64,000 nucleotides of DNA from Flavihumibacter sp. UBA7668 (GCF_002483205.1 NZ_DLHM01000007.1:1181334-1245333); one strand, 5' to 3'; counted from the stretch's first letter, positions 1-9,119 are shown. Notes: a model not told the origin generated them from the letters alone. Program-made: numbers and translations.

Positions 1-23
1 GGCGGAGAGTTAAATTTTGTCGT

Positions 24-728
24 ATGAGAATTTCACTTTTCGTTTTATTTTCACTGCTTTACGTCAATTCATTTGGTCAGGGAAAAAAAGAAGATGTTCT
101 GTATTTGAAAAATGGCAGCGCCATCAGAGGAAATTTACTTAATAATAATGATCAACAGGTAAGTATTCAAACCCAGGATGGAACGATATGGGTATTCAGC
201 AAAGCTGATATCAAAGAACTGAAATCAGAAGATCGCTTCCGGAATTTTTCCTATAAGACAAAAGGGTTTGCCCACTTCTCTGAATTGGGGCCGCTGGTTG
301 CCGGTAAAACTACGGTTGAAGGCGTCACCACCGCTGCCTTCTCCTTTCAAACCATAAATGGATATAAATTCAGCCAGGCAGCTATGCTGGGATTTGGAAC
401 AGGGGTTGATTTGTATGCAACACAAACCATTGTTCCTTTATTTGCAAGTTTTCGGGGAGATCTGACTAATAAAGGAACAGTTCTTCCTTTTTATTTTATT
501 GATGCAGGATATGGTGCCAATATCACCCAGGATTCTCAGAATGGAGAAGACTTTAAAGGCGGACTTCTATATGCTGCGGGACTTGGAGTAAAAATTCCAT
601 TTAACCGATCTGCAGGGTTTTTATTAAGTATTGGATATCGTTACCAGGCAACCAAATCTACAAGAGGAACCGATGAAATTGATACCAAATACCGCAGACT
701 CGCCATTCGAGCTGGATTTTTTCTCTGA
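24..728 (+). CDS. Secreted hypothetical protein, possibly outer-membrane barrel
   Basis: I do not recognise the family. The 234-residue product starts with a typical Sec signal peptide (about residues 1-18, ending SFGQG). A short beta-rich part around residues 25-65 (LYLKNGSAIRGNLL) resembles small SH3-like folds in exported Bacteroidota proteins. The rest is rich in alternating aromatic and glycine strands and ends RAGFFL; a C-terminal phenylalanine-rich strand is common in small outer-membrane barrels. A cell-envelope location is therefore inferred. A TA-rich, TTTTG-containing stretch just upstream (11-19) could be its -7 box, but the window starts too close to judge. It converges on mnmD with 2 bases between them. 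Confidence 0.7.
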   Translation: MRISLFVLFSLLYVNSFGQGKKEDVLYLKNGSAIRGNLLNNNDQQVSIQTQDGTIWVFSKADIKELKSEDRFRNFSYKTKGFAHFSELGPLVAGKTTVEGVTTAAFSFQTINGYKFSQAAMLGFGTGVDLYATQTIVPLFASFRGDLTNKGTVLPFYFIDAGYGANITQDSQNGEDFKGGLLYAAGLGVKIPFNRSAGFLLSIGYRYQATKSTRGTDEIDTKYRRLAIRAGFFL

Positions 729-730
729 AC

Positions 731-1399
731 CTAGGCAGGTTTAATTGCCCGCACCATTTCCCGTTTGCCCGGTGGACCGGGTATTTTTTCCACCTGTAAA
801 CCTGCGGCAACCATTGCTCTTCTTACATCCCCTTTGCTACAATAGGTTACCAAAACACCGGTTGGTTTCATCCACTTATTTAATTTCCGAAAAATCGACT
901 CCGTCCATAATTTGGGTTGAGCAGTCGGTGCAAATGCATCAAAATAAATCAGGTCAATTAATTCCGCAGAATTAAAATCAATGAGATCCTGATTTCGTTT
1001 GCAGAGTTGAAAACTGTCCGTAATTGAAACCCATTCATTCCAATTTGCTTCATGAAGTTGCCTTAAAAAATTGCGCGCATTTTTATTAGGCAATAATTCG
1101 CCATAATTGAGTGATCCTGCCATTGCGGGTTCAAGAGGAAATGCTTCCAGGCTTTCATATCGAATCAACCGGGTGCTATTTTCTAAAACTGTTAGCAATG
1201 CATTGAGCCCTGTTCCAAATCCCATTTCAAACAGATTAAATGTACCCTCCGTTTTTTCCATCTGGTACTTTAATCCTGCTTCAATAAAGACATGCTTTGA
1301 TTCCTGAATGGCTCCATGTTTGGAGTGATAGGTTACATCCATTTCTGGAACGGCAATCGTATGGCTTCCATCTGAAGTTGCCTGAACTATTCTTTCCAT
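731..1399 (-). CDS. mnmD: tRNA U34 methyltransferase MnmD-like (DUF752)
   Basis: This is a stand-alone MnmD-type SAM-dependent methyltransferase, matching the N-terminal half of E. coli MnmC. The family adds the last methyl group of mnm5(s2)U at the wobble base of certain tRNAs. The SAM-binding motif FEMGFGTGLNALL is at residues 57-69, and the DUF752 signature YFDAFAPTAQPKLW begins near residue 152. The C-terminal GPPGKREMVRA segment is also typical. The 222-residue length fits an enzyme without the FAD oxidase half of MnmC, the usual arrangement in Bacteroidota. It is divergent from the glycosylase gene at 1428. Confidence 0.88.
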   Translation of the reverse strand: MERIVQATSDGSHTIAVPEMDVTYHSKHGAIQESKHVFIEAGLKYQMEKTEGTFNLFEMGFGTGLNALLTVLENSTRLIRYESLEAFPLEPAMAGSLNYGELLPNKNARNFLRQLHEANWNEWVSITDSFQLCKRNQDLIDFNSAELIDLIYFDAFAPTAQPKLWTESIFRKLNKWMKPTGVLVTYCSKGDVRRAMVAAGLQVEKIPGPPGKREMVRAIKPA

Positions 1400-1427
1400 T
1401 CTGTAAAGTTAATTACTACTTTCGGGT

Positions 1428-2033
1428 ATGTTATATTTAGAACAATTATCCCTAGATAAAAAAATGGCTTCCATACTGGATGGCGAGCCATATACTTTGA
1501 AAAAGCAAAAAAGAATTGATTTTTATCTATGCAGCTCCATAATGAGTCAGCAACTTTCAGTAAAAGTTGCTGCCGTTATTAAACAGCGATTTCTTGCCCT
1601 TTATGAAGGAAATCCGCCTATTCCTCAACAAATTCTGGATACTCCATTCGAGTCCTTAAGGGGAATTGGATTATCAAATGCCAAGGTTAATTATATTCAG
1701 AATGTGGCGAGGTTTGCTATGGAACAGGGTATGGACTGGAAAAAACTGGAGAAATTATCCAACGAGGAAGTAATTATTTACCTCACACAGATTAAAGGCG
1801 TAGGTCGGTGGACGGTTGAAATGCTACTTATGTTTGCAATGGGACGGGAAGATGTTTTTGCAGTGGATGATCTCGGTATTCAAATGGCCATGAAAAAATT
1901 ATACAAGTTGGATGATTCTGATAAGAAAACATTCAAGGAAAAAATGCTTAAAATTTCTAAAAAATGGGCACCCTACCGTACCTATGCCTGCATCCATTTA
2001 TGGAAGTGGAAAGATAATGGTCCGGCTGTTTAG
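1428..2033 (+). CDS. DNA-3-methyladenine glycosylase, AlkA/HhH-GPD family
   Basis: This monofunctional DNA glycosylase removes alkylated purines in base excision repair. The helix-hairpin-helix IKGVGRWTVEML is at residues 122-133. The following loop DVFAVDDLGI supplies the catalytic aspartate, by alignment D148, equivalent to D238 of E. coli AlkA. At 201 residues it lacks the N-terminal TBP-like domain of E. coli AlkA and resembles the short yeast Mag1-type enzymes. A TACTTTCG element at 1417-1424, one base off the -7 consensus, lies 3 bases before the ATG and suggests a nearly leaderless mRNA. Its stop overlaps the stop of the convergent gene at 2030. Confidence 0.88.
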   Translation: MLYLEQLSLDKKMASILDGEPYTLKKQKRIDFYLCSSIMSQQLSVKVAAVIKQRFLALYEGNPPIPQQILDTPFESLRGIGLSNAKVNYIQNVARFAMEQGMDWKKLEKLSNEEVIIYLTQIKGVGRWTVEMLLMFAMGREDVFAVDDLGIQMAMKKLYKLDDSDKKTFKEKMLKISKKWAPYRTYACIHLWKWKDNGPAV

Positions 2034-2443
2034 TTCATTCGGCTTACTGTTACATAACTTGTTTCCGACCGGAATACTTTGAATTTTTTTATTAAGATCC
2101 GTTGCGGTTTTACCCATTCAAAAACGAGCTCTCTGGAACATGCTGAAGGAATTGCATAAATTTTCTGTGCCTGAATTCCAGTCAGTTTATCTTCAAATAC
2201 CAATTCACCATCCTGATCCCTGACATACAAGGTTGTCTTTTCTTTTTTCGAGCTAAAATATTGTGCTCTGAAATGTAATTGACCATCTTCAGCTTTGAGA
2301 AATTCAATGCTTGCAATCAGAGTATCCTTGGGTTGGACATTTTTTCGTCCCTGTGCCTGGCTACTTTTGTGGGGGAGGCAGGTAACAAAACATCCTGTTA
2401 GGAGAATCAGGACTAATTTTCGTATGCCAGCAGAACTTTCCAT
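2030..2443 (-). CDS. Exported hypothetical protein
   Basis: The family is not recognised. The 137-residue product has an N-terminal signal peptide (residues 1 to about 30; hydrophobic LVLILLTGCFVTCL, then SSQAQG). A small beta-rich domain follows (FRAQYFSSKKEKTTLYVRDQDGELVFEDKL). LTGC could be read as a lipobox, but the AQG site looks like ordinary signal cleavage; either implies export. A perfect -7 box on the minus strand (2462-2469) lies about 18 bases upstream, so it is probably transcribed alone. Its stop overlaps the stop of the glycosylase gene tail to tail. Confidence 0.6.
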   Translation of the reverse strand: MESSAGIRKLVLILLTGCFVTCLPHKSSQAQGRKNVQPKDTLIASIEFLKAEDGQLHFRAQYFSSKKEKTTLYVRDQDGELVFEDKLTGIQAQKIYAIPSACSRELVFEWVKPQRILIKKFKVFRSETSYVTVSRMN

Positions 2444-2461
2444 GGCTGCAACCTATACATA

Positions 2462-2469
2462 CAAAGTTA
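2462..2469 (-). promoter_or_regulatory. -7 box TAACTTTG of the gene at 2443
   Basis: Read on the minus strand this is an exact match to the Bacteroidota -7 consensus TAnnTTTG. It lies 18 bases upstream of the start codon. No convincing -33 element was found. Confidence 0.45.
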
Positions 2470-2499
2470 CCGGTAAATTAAATTCATATTATCAAATTA

Positions 2500-4923
2500 T
2501 CACCTTGAATGGGAGCTGTATTCATTTATTAACATTTCCAGTCTTGGTTGGTTCTTCAAACGACGATCCATCTGGTTCCGGACGCTGTCGGATATAAACC
2601 AGTTCATAGCATAGGGTCCTTTTGATAAACTGTCTGAAGGATGTGCAGGATCATTGTAAAGATGTATGGGAATATAATCGAAAGAGCGAAATGGCCCACC
2701 TTGAGTAATATCCCTGAGATCATTCATGTAGGTAATAAACCGACGATCGTTCACTGTAGTTTGCATATCAAATGCACCTGTAATTGTAAGTAGTGGAGAT
2801 AATAAGTCATTTACAAAAGGGCCGATGGGTTTAAGGGGAACCGTACCCTGTGGACTATTGGTGATATGAATTACACGAATATTCAATTTGGTTGCCCGCT
2901 GACGTATTACAGGATCCTTACTGCTTCCGGCAAGTAACAAAAGCGTTCGGATCATTTCCTGCACAGCACCCGCACCTGAATTGTCAAAATATCCTCCATC
3001 CACAAAATAGTGCGCACGAAGTGTATCTGATCCATTTTCAGTGGAAGGGTTTTTATGTTGGTTAATTCGTCCAGCCGGACTAATATAAGGAAACCTTGCA
3101 CCGAGTATGGTAGCTGTACTGAGGCGGATCGTCTGATTAACTGGTAAGAGAGCTGCTACATCCACCCGCCGGTTAAAAATATTGGGCGATATATGAATAT
3201 TTGAAACCACACCCGGACTCCCGTCTTTTACTCTGGTAGTATTGATAAAAAGTATGGGTAAGCTATGCGGTTTGCCTGTTTGTGTGAGGCATTGATCGAA
3301 CCAGGTGCTATCAAATCCTACCCGGTAATAGGCGTTATCCAGCCCTTTTTCAATGGCCTGTTCCAATGCTTCTGCACGGTCTTCATTTGGTACAACCTGA
3401 TTCAACAGCGGGATATAATTGAAAAAATCCGATCCCAGCATCCTTGCCAGTGTAAAACTCAAAAAATCCTGGCGTAAAAAATTCCGACCTGATTCCTCAA
3501 ATCCCCTAACCGCTTCTTTTTCCTCTTGATGCAGCAGGGTGGTGTAAAAATTTGAAATACCCAGAGCTCCACCGGAGGTGCCTGATAAACAGAATAAATG
3601 ACGTGAAAATCGTCCGCGTGAATCTTTTAATGATGCATCTTCCAGTTTACCCAAAACAGTTGCTACCCAATAGGCTGAACGCGAAGCACCTCCATTGGCA
3701 AGCACCAGATTCATATCATAATCAGACATGGTGTCTATTTCTGGCCGGCTTACTAACCAGTTATTAAAATATTCGGATAAGTGCTGGCGCCTGGAATAAA
3801 TGGCCGGATCAACCTGCCGATCAGTTAAGGCAGCTGTGCGTACAATATGATGATCCGGTGTAGGCAAAAACGCTGCCAGCAAAAGGATGATAAAGTGAAC
3901 ATTGAGCTGGTATTTACAGGATAATGCAGAGAGCAAATTCCCAAAACCCAGTAATACAGCAAATGCAAGCAAGAGAACTGCAAAAGGGCCCATTTGTACA
4001 CTGGCAGTTAGAGAATTAATAGCAAGTAAATAAAAGAATAACCCAATTAATCCCACCAAATTAAATACAGCAAAGTAGTTTTTTTCTTCCTTCGGCAAAT
4101 GAAGATAATTCATGCCCGCTTCAACCAATTTTTCCCAGGATTTTACTGGGTTGATTCGGGTAGAACGTTTCGATTCTCTTTCAATCCGGTTCATATGCTG
4201 TCTTCGAACATTTATATAAAGCATATAAAGTGCCAGCAATAGAAACAACAAAATCAGGATATAAGGAAGTTGTCGGAATAGTTCCAACTTTACAAATAAA
4301 GTTGTAAGCAAAAGAACAAGTGCAAATAATACCCAGGCTAAATTTCGCAGGAAGATAGATTTTCCGGGTATTGCACTCCATCGAATCATAGTTCTGTCGG
4401 CAATCCATGCCAAAAGAGTAAGCGAAATGAGTAATAAGAACGGTTGTTGATTCAGCTTACTGTCTGGGAATTGAAGAAGACTTAAAGCCAGAATTACTAC
4501 TAACAAACAGCAATAACCGATAATTCTGGGAAAGCGGTGCAGGAACCGTAGTTCCATTGCATAGAGTTCTTCATATTTCTCATCACTGATTATTGGATCA
4601 ATAATTCTGACAGCTTCCCTATGCTGATATTCCTTGATATACCCAACCATCCGTGATGAATACCAGCTAACATAAACCCAGAAAAATATAGCAATTGTAA
4701 AAATGAATTTTGCTACCAGTACATGGCCAAAATTTCCGGCTGTTTCTGTGAAGGATATTAAAATATCCCGACCCTGACTCAATTGCGAAAAAACCACCAA
4801 TGCCAGAATAATAAATACCATGGACGGGAAGAACAGCCAACAACTGCGCATCAGGTTAGAAAGGAAGCGAAGTGCCGGATATTTTCTAAGTCGAAGGGTT
4901 AAGAAAATACTTCCTTTTCGCAT
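2500..4923 (-). CDS. Multi-pass membrane protein with patatin-like phospholipase domain
   Basis: The first 350 residues hold about nine hydrophobic segments (near 30-48, 66-88, 133-151, 161-178, 194-212, 219-238, 284-303, 311-335 and 342-354). From about residue 404 the chain becomes soluble and patatin-like. It shows a glycine-rich oxyanion-hole segment NGGASRSAYW, a nucleophile elbow GTSGG (Ser450), and a later DGG (VDGGYFDNSG) that would supply the catalytic aspartate. Patatin enzymes are lipid acyl hydrolases; the substrate here is unknown. At 807 residues, the membrane-anchored layout differs from ordinary soluble or barrel-linked patatins. It follows obgE by 11 bases and is probably co-transcribed with it. 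Confidence 0.78.
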   Translation of the reverse strand: MRKGSIFLTLRLRKYPALRFLSNLMRSCWLFFPSMVFIILALVVFSQLSQGRDILISFTETAGNFGHVLVAKFIFTIAIFFWVYVSWYSSRMVGYIKEYQHREAVRIIDPIISDEKYEELYAMELRFLHRFPRIIGYCCLLVVILALSLLQFPDSKLNQQPFLLLISLTLLAWIADRTMIRWSAIPGKSIFLRNLAWVLFALVLLLTTLFVKLELFRQLPYILILLFLLLALYMLYINVRRQHMNRIERESKRSTRINPVKSWEKLVEAGMNYLHLPKEEKNYFAVFNLVGLIGLFFYLLAINSLTASVQMGPFAVLLLAFAVLLGFGNLLSALSCKYQLNVHFIILLLAAFLPTPDHHIVRTAALTDRQVDPAIYSRRQHLSEYFNNWLVSRPEIDTMSDYDMNLVLANGGASRSAYWVATVLGKLEDASLKDSRGRFSRHLFCLSGTSGGALGISNFYTTLLHQEEKEAVRGFEESGRNFLRQDFLSFTLARMLGSDFFNYIPLLNQVVPNEDRAEALEQAIEKGLDNAYYRVGFDSTWFDQCLTQTGKPHSLPILFINTTRVKDGSPGVVSNIHISPNIFNRRVDVAALLPVNQTIRLSTATILGARFPYISPAGRINQHKNPSTENGSDTLRAHYFVDGGYFDNSGAGAVQEMIRTLLLLAGSSKDPVIRQRATKLNIRVIHITNSPQGTVPLKPIGPFVNDLLSPLLTITGAFDMQTTVNDRRFITYMNDLRDITQGGPFRSFDYIPIHLYNDPAHPSDSLSKGPYAMNWFISDSVRNQMDRRLKNQPRLEMLINEYSSHSR

Positions 4924-4934
4924 AGGTAAATTAT

Positions 4935-5939
4935 TTAGTCAACCGGCCTGTTCAGAATTTGCCATAGCAGATCTTTTAATTCACTAAGGCCCTGTTGAGC
5001 CACAGAAGATATGAAAAGATGTGGAATATCGGCAGGTAATTCTCTGCTTATTGCAGCTTTTAGTTCATCATCCAGCATATCGCATTTACTAACGGCGATG
5101 ACTATGTCCTTTTCCAGCATCTCCGGATTATATTCACTTAACTCATTCAGAAGAATATCAAATTCTTTCCTGTGATCCTTGCTGTCAGCAGGCAAAAGGA
5201 ACAACAAAGCGGAATTTCGTTCTATATGGCGAAGAAAACGATGTCCTAATCCACGGCCTTCCGCAGCTCCTTCAATAATTCCAGGGAGGTCGGCAATGCA
5301 AAAAGATCGCCCGTCTCTATATTCCACCATACCCAACTGCGGGTTAATGGTAGTAAATGCATAATCAGCGATTTTAGGTTTAGCTGCAGTCAACACACTG
5401 AGCAGGGTTGATTTTCCTGCATTGGGAAATCCTACCAGTCCAACATCAGCCAACACTTTTAATTCCAGAATCTTGAATCCCTCCACACCGGGTTCTCCGG
5501 GTTGCGCATGTTCAGGAGCCTGATTGGTAGGGGTCGCAAACCGGGCATTTCCAAGACCGCCACGGCCGCCTTTCATCAGAATGATTTCCTGTCCGTCATC
5601 CAGGATTTCAGCTTCTTTTTCACCAGATTCCTCGTCAAATACAATGGTGCCAAGAGGAACATCAATGAAAATATCCTTTCCACTGCGGCCGGATGAATTA
5701 TTTCCGCTTCCGGCCTCACCGTTTTCAGCCAGGATATTTTTATGGTAACGCAGGTGGAGCAGGGTCCAAAGGTTCTTGTTACCCCTTAAAATGATATGGG
5801 CACCACGTCCGCCATCCCCACCATCAGGTCCTGCTTTAGGATTGAATTTGGTGCGCATGAAGTGTTTACTTCCCGCTCCGCCATGGCCACTGCGGCAAAA
5901 GATCTTTATCTGATCAACAAAATTCGATTTCTCTGACAC
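4935..5939 (-). CDS. obgE: GTPase Obg/CgtA
   Basis: Obg is an essential ribosome-associated GTPase involved in 50S maturation and stringent control. The glycine-rich Obg fold occupies about residues 1-160 (GGDGGRGAHI, GGRGGLGNARF). The G domain follows with G1 GFPNAGKST (170-178), G3 DLPG (217-220), G4 as SKCD (284-287) and G5 near SSV. The 334-residue length fits the short form lacking the C-terminal OCT domain. A TACCTTCG element (minus strand, 5960-5967) may be its -7 box. The patatin gene follows at once. Confidence 0.97.
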   Translation of the reverse strand: MSEKSNFVDQIKIFCRSGHGGAGSKHFMRTKFNPKAGPDGGDGGRGAHIILRGNKNLWTLLHLRYHKNILAENGEAGSGNNSSGRSGKDIFIDVPLGTIVFDEESGEKEAEILDDGQEIILMKGGRGGLGNARFATPTNQAPEHAQPGEPGVEGFKILELKVLADVGLVGFPNAGKSTLLSVLTAAKPKIADYAFTTINPQLGMVEYRDGRSFCIADLPGIIEGAAEGRGLGHRFLRHIERNSALLFLLPADSKDHRKEFDILLNELSEYNPEMLEKDIVIAVSKCDMLDDELKAAISRELPADIPHLFISSVAQQGLSELKDLLWQILNRPVD

Positions 5940-5998
5940 TTGTATTCGATATTAAAAACGCGAAGGTAATCCTATTTCCGCTAAGCCAGTTTTCGGGT

Positions 5999-6595
5999 TC
6001 ATTCCTGCTGAAACCGCTGCCAGGTTTCATAAAGAATTTCCTGCTTCGGCCGGTTGGCAGGCAGCTCTCTTAAAGGCTCACAGGCTTCGGCTTCCGTATG
6101 CAATTCTGCCGGCAAGGCCTGGTACAAGGCAGTGCCTTTGGTTTTCCATGCCAGCATTTCATCAGTTACCTCTTTGATCACTTTAGCCGGATTTCCAACC
6201 ACCAGGCTGCGTGGTGGAATCACAACTCCTTCCTTAATGAAACTCAGGGCTCCAACAATAGATTCATCACCTAGTTCTGCCCGGTCCATCACCACGGCAT
6301 TCATACCAACCAGACAATTTTTACCAATTTGTGCACCATGAATAATTGCACCATGACCAATATGAGCGCCGGCTTTTAAAAGAACAGTATAACCCGGAAA
6401 CATGTGGATGGTGCAGTTTTCCTGAACATTACAGCCATCTTCCAGAATGATGCCTCCCCAATCACCCCTTAGAGCGGCACCCGGACCTACATAACAATCT
6501 TTTCCAATAATTACATTTCCGGTTATACATGCCTGTGGATGTACAAAGGAGCTTGCATCTACTACAGGAATAAATCCTTTAAATGAATAAAACAT
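5999..6595 (-). CDS. paaY: PaaY-like hexapeptide-repeat (gamma-carbonic anhydrase fold) protein
   Basis: The product has a left-handed beta-helix of hexapeptide repeats (for example VIIGKDCYVGPGAALRGDWG) with the histidine positions of the gamma-carbonic anhydrase fold. In phenylacetate operons PaaY is a thioesterase that clears dead-end CoA esters. The start was set at MFYSFKGFIPVVDASSFVHP, which aligns with the usual PaaY start. The longer frame reaching 6649 would overlap the upstream gene and lacks family similarity. The paa setting favours PaaY over other family members, but sequence alone cannot fix the substrate. It is the last gene of the cluster. Confidence 0.8.
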   Translation of the reverse strand: MFYSFKGFIPVVDASSFVHPQACITGNVIIGKDCYVGPGAALRGDWGGIILEDGCNVQENCTIHMFPGYTVLLKAGAHIGHGAIIHGAQIGKNCLVGMNAVVMDRAELGDESIVGALSFIKEGVVIPPRSLVVGNPAKVIKEVTDEMLAWKTKGTALYQALPAELHTEAEACEPLRELPANRPKQEILYETWQRFQQE

Positions 6596-6603
6596 ATAGT
6601 AAT

Positions 6604-7287
6604 CTACTGAACATTCTGTTTTGGTTTTCCCCTGATTTTCTGAATCCATCTAACGATTCCATAAATAATGGCACCTGTTCCCACTACAAAAATTCCAATA
6701 CCCAGCAAAACCGGACCTTCACAGGCAATTGCACAGGAAACAACCGCTAACCCTAGAATAAGAATTACAGAAAGTATAATGATTAAAGCAATTTTTCCGC
6801 CCTGTCCATCCTGGCTGATCTTTCGTATCTCTTTTCTCCAGGATTTTTTCTCCATCCGGGAAAGTTTATTAGACTTTCTTGTGATTCCTGCCGGCTCAAT
6901 AATTTCTTGAACCGGAATTGACGTTTGATGAGTGGTTAAACCTGCCATTACTCCATGCTGAAAACTAACCCAGGTCATATTTCGGTTAAAGGCCACAAGA
7001 ACTAATAAAAAACTTGCCGCAATGACCGTACCATCAAATAGCTTTCTTCGGTAATAACTGCCAACTAAGCGCCGCTTTGTTTTTATCCTGATATTATAAA
7101 GAAAAAAATATCCGGCCAGTACAACCAACAATGAAAACCAGAAGAGCCAAAGGGGTAAATAAACTCCAATTTCCTGAAAATCATATGCAAGCTGAATCAT
7201 TAAGGAGAAGACCAGAATTTGAACAAAAGCGATAATGAATCTTGCGGACTGGGGCCATTGGAAAGCCCACCTGGAAAGCTGTTTCAT
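6604..7287 (-). CDS. Membrane protein of unknown function in the paa cluster
   Basis: I do not recognise this 227-residue protein. Hydrophobic segments lie near residues 16-34, 42-64 and 85-102. A basic, charged linker (about 135-160, MEKKSWRKEIRKI) follows. Two more hydrophobic segments near 165-187 and 192-212, with cysteines in VVSCAIACEG, close the chain. It sits between paaI (72-base gap) and paaY (8-base gap) on the same strand, so co-transcription is plausible. No known phenylacetate gene product has this layout, and a catabolic role is not shown. An envelope or transport role is possible. Confidence 0.6.
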   Translation of the reverse strand: MKQLSRWAFQWPQSARFIIAFVQILVFSLMIQLAYDFQEIGVYLPLWLFWFSLLVVLAGYFFLYNIRIKTKRRLVGSYYRRKLFDGTVIAASFLLVLVAFNRNMTWVSFQHGVMAGLTTHQTSIPVQEIIEPAGITRKSNKLSRMEKKSWRKEIRKISQDGQGGKIALIIILSVILILGLAVVSCAIACEGPVLLGIGIFVVGTGAIIYGIVRWIQKIRGKPKQNVQ

Positions 7288-7359
7288 GGCAAATGTTTTA
7301 GGGTGTTGAGAGGCAAATTGGTTCCTATAAGGTACTAAAACATTTTCGCATAATTGAAT

Positions 7360-7776
7360 TTATATATGTGCTTTACCGGTGCGAAAACAGGTCCCTTTAA
7401 ATAGCGCAACCTGTTGCTGGTACTGGTTATAAACAGATATAGAATAAACCCCTGTACTTCTGCCATTATGTATTTCGATGGCCTCTGCTGTAAGCTGGTC
7501 ACCAACCTGCACGGCTCTTGTGAAACTGATATTCGTATCCAGTGCTACCGATAAATTGTTGCGGTTATTGCAGGCAAACGCAAAAGCACTGTCTGCCAGA
7601 GAAAAAGCAATCCCGCCATGTGCAATTCCGAATCCATTTACCATCTCTTGTCGAACGCTCATGGTAATGCGACTATATCCTTCTTTAATTTCGAGTAGTT
7701 CAATTCCCAGCCATTTACTGAAGGCATCCTGTTGCATCATATGGTCTGTAACCTTTTCAAATGAAGATTTTTCCAT
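7360..7776 (-). CDS. paaI: Acyl-CoA thioesterase PaaI
   Basis: This hotdog-fold thioesterase hydrolyses hydroxyphenylacetyl-CoA-type intermediates and relieves CoA trapping during phenylacetate breakdown. The hotdog helix and catalytic region read NGFGIAHGGIAFSLADSAFAFACNN, the PaaI/YdiI pattern with conserved HGG and aspartate. The start was set at MEKSSFEKVTDH: the longer frame to 7878 reads through the end of paaG, while 7776 begins one base after the paaG stop. The resulting 138 residues match the family length. Confidence 0.9.
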   Translation of the reverse strand: MEKSSFEKVTDHMMQQDAFSKWLGIELLEIKEGYSRITMSVRQEMVNGFGIAHGGIAFSLADSAFAFACNNRNNLSVALDTNISFTRAVQVGDQLTAEAIEIHNGRSTGVYSISVYNQYQQQVALFKGTCFRTGKAHI

Positions 7777-7777
7777 C

Positions 7778-8554
7778 TTATTTTCCTTTAAATACAGGTG
7801 ATCGTTTTTCAAGAAATGCCTGAACGCCTTCTTTGAAATCTTCTGTATTAGCAGCCCTTTGCTGCAGTTTGTCCTCATTGGCCAATTGTTCGATCAGCGT
7901 ATGTGTAAAAGACCACTGTAATGCTTTCTTGGTATAGGCAAGTCCAATTGTTGGCATTAATGCAAGCTTGTTTGCGATCTGATTGGCTTCCTTTTGGAAA
8001 ATGTCATCTTCAAAATAGTTGTAGATCATGCCAAGGCGCTCTGCTTCTTCGGCAGAAATTTTATCTCCCAGCATCATTATGGCACTGGCTTTCTGATGAC
8101 CGATTAGTCTGGGTAAATAAAAAGTGCCACCGCTATCCGGAATCAATCCGATTTTTGAAAAGGCCTGAATAAAACTGGCTGATTTGGCGGCTACGACAAT
8201 ATCGCACCCAAGTGCCAGATTAGCCCCCGCCCCCGCAGCAACCCCATTCACCGCTGCCACAACCGGTTTTTTCAAATCCCGTATCGCCATTACAATCGGA
8301 TTATAATGTTCCGATAAGATTCTTGCCATTCCAGGGCCCTGGGGGTCTGCCACCTCCGATAAATCCTGTCCGGCTGAAAAAGCTTTACCTGCTCCTGTTA
8401 TATAAACAGAACGAACTTCAACTGCTTCACATTCTTTTAATGCAGTCTGCATCTGCAGCGCCATTTCACGATTGAATGAATTTAGTTTATCAGGGCGGTT
8501 GAGGGTGATTTTACCAACACCGGCTTCAATGGAGAAAAGTATGGAATCAGACAT
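7778..8554 (-). CDS. paaG: Ring-1,2-epoxyphenylacetyl-CoA isomerase PaaG (crotonase family)
   Basis: This enoyl-CoA hydratase/isomerase isomerises the ring epoxide made by PaaABCE to oxepin-CoA. The crotonase oxyanion segment GKAFSAGQDLSEV and the second motif VAAVNGVAAGAGANLALGCDIVVAA are clear, and the 258-residue length is standard. The C-terminal TEDFKEGVQAFLEKR is typical. The call of PaaG rather than another crotonase rests partly on its place between paaABCD and paaI. The paaD-paaG gap is 48 bases. Confidence 0.9.
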   Translation of the reverse strand: MSDSILFSIEAGVGKITLNRPDKLNSFNREMALQMQTALKECEAVEVRSVYITGAGKAFSAGQDLSEVADPQGPGMARILSEHYNPIVMAIRDLKKPVVAAVNGVAAGAGANLALGCDIVVAAKSASFIQAFSKIGLIPDSGGTFYLPRLIGHQKASAIMMLGDKISAEEAERLGMIYNYFEDDIFQKEANQIANKLALMPTIGLAYTKKALQWSFTHTLIEQLANEDKLQQRAANTEDFKEGVQAFLEKRSPVFKGK

Positions 8555-8602
8555 TGTAATTATTTCTGGTACAAACCTATTAAATAAATGATCGTGGGAA
8601 GG

Positions 8603-9091
8603 CTAATGACATTTGAAATAATCAAATGGCTCCAGACAATCATCACATTGGTAAAGTGCTTTGCAGGCTGTTGAACCAAATTCACTGATCCGATGCGTAC
8701 GATGTGATTTGCAATGTGGGCATTGCACCACTTCTTCCTGTTGAAAATATTCGGGTGTACAAACCTGTTGTTTCGGATTGGGAGGGGCAATCCCATAGGC
8801 GGTTAATTTTTCTTTTCCCGCTTCGGTCATCCATTCGGTTGTCCATGCAGGGGAGAGTACAGTTTTAATGGTTACCGGTGCATAACCGCGACTGCTTAGC
8901 TGCATCCGAATCTGCATGGCAATAATATCCATAGCCGGACAACCGGAATACGTGGGGGTAATTGTAACCTCAACCGCTTTACCCTGCTGCTTGATCGAAC
9001 GGATAATTCCCAGATCCACAACCGATAATACCGGCAGTTCCGGATCCTTCACCTCCTCCAATAACTCCCATATGGTTTCTTCGTTCTGCAT
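8603..9091 (-). CDS. paaD: Phenylacetyl-CoA epoxidase accessory protein PaaD
   Basis: PaaD is a MIP18/SufT-like (DUF59) protein thought to help assemble metal or iron-sulfur centres of the PaaABCE epoxidase. Residues from the chosen start, MQNEETIWELLEEVKDPELP, match the DUF59 pattern (VVDLGIIRSI, TPTYSGCPAMDII). The C-terminus has a zinc-ribbon-like set of cysteines (CPHCKSH, then CKALYQCDDC). The longer frame to 9268 overlaps the end of paaC and has no family similarity, so the start at 9091 is preferred. It lies 28 bases after paaC. Confidence 0.92.
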   Translation of the reverse strand: MQNEETIWELLEEVKDPELPVLSVVDLGIIRSIKQQGKAVEVTITPTYSGCPAMDIIAMQIRMQLSSRGYAPVTIKTVLSPAWTTEWMTEAGKEKLTAYGIAPPNPKQQVCTPEYFQQEEVVQCPHCKSHRTHRISEFGSTACKALYQCDDCLEPFDYFKCH

Positions 9092-9119
9092 ATTACTCTT
9101 TTCACCCGACGGGTGGTTG

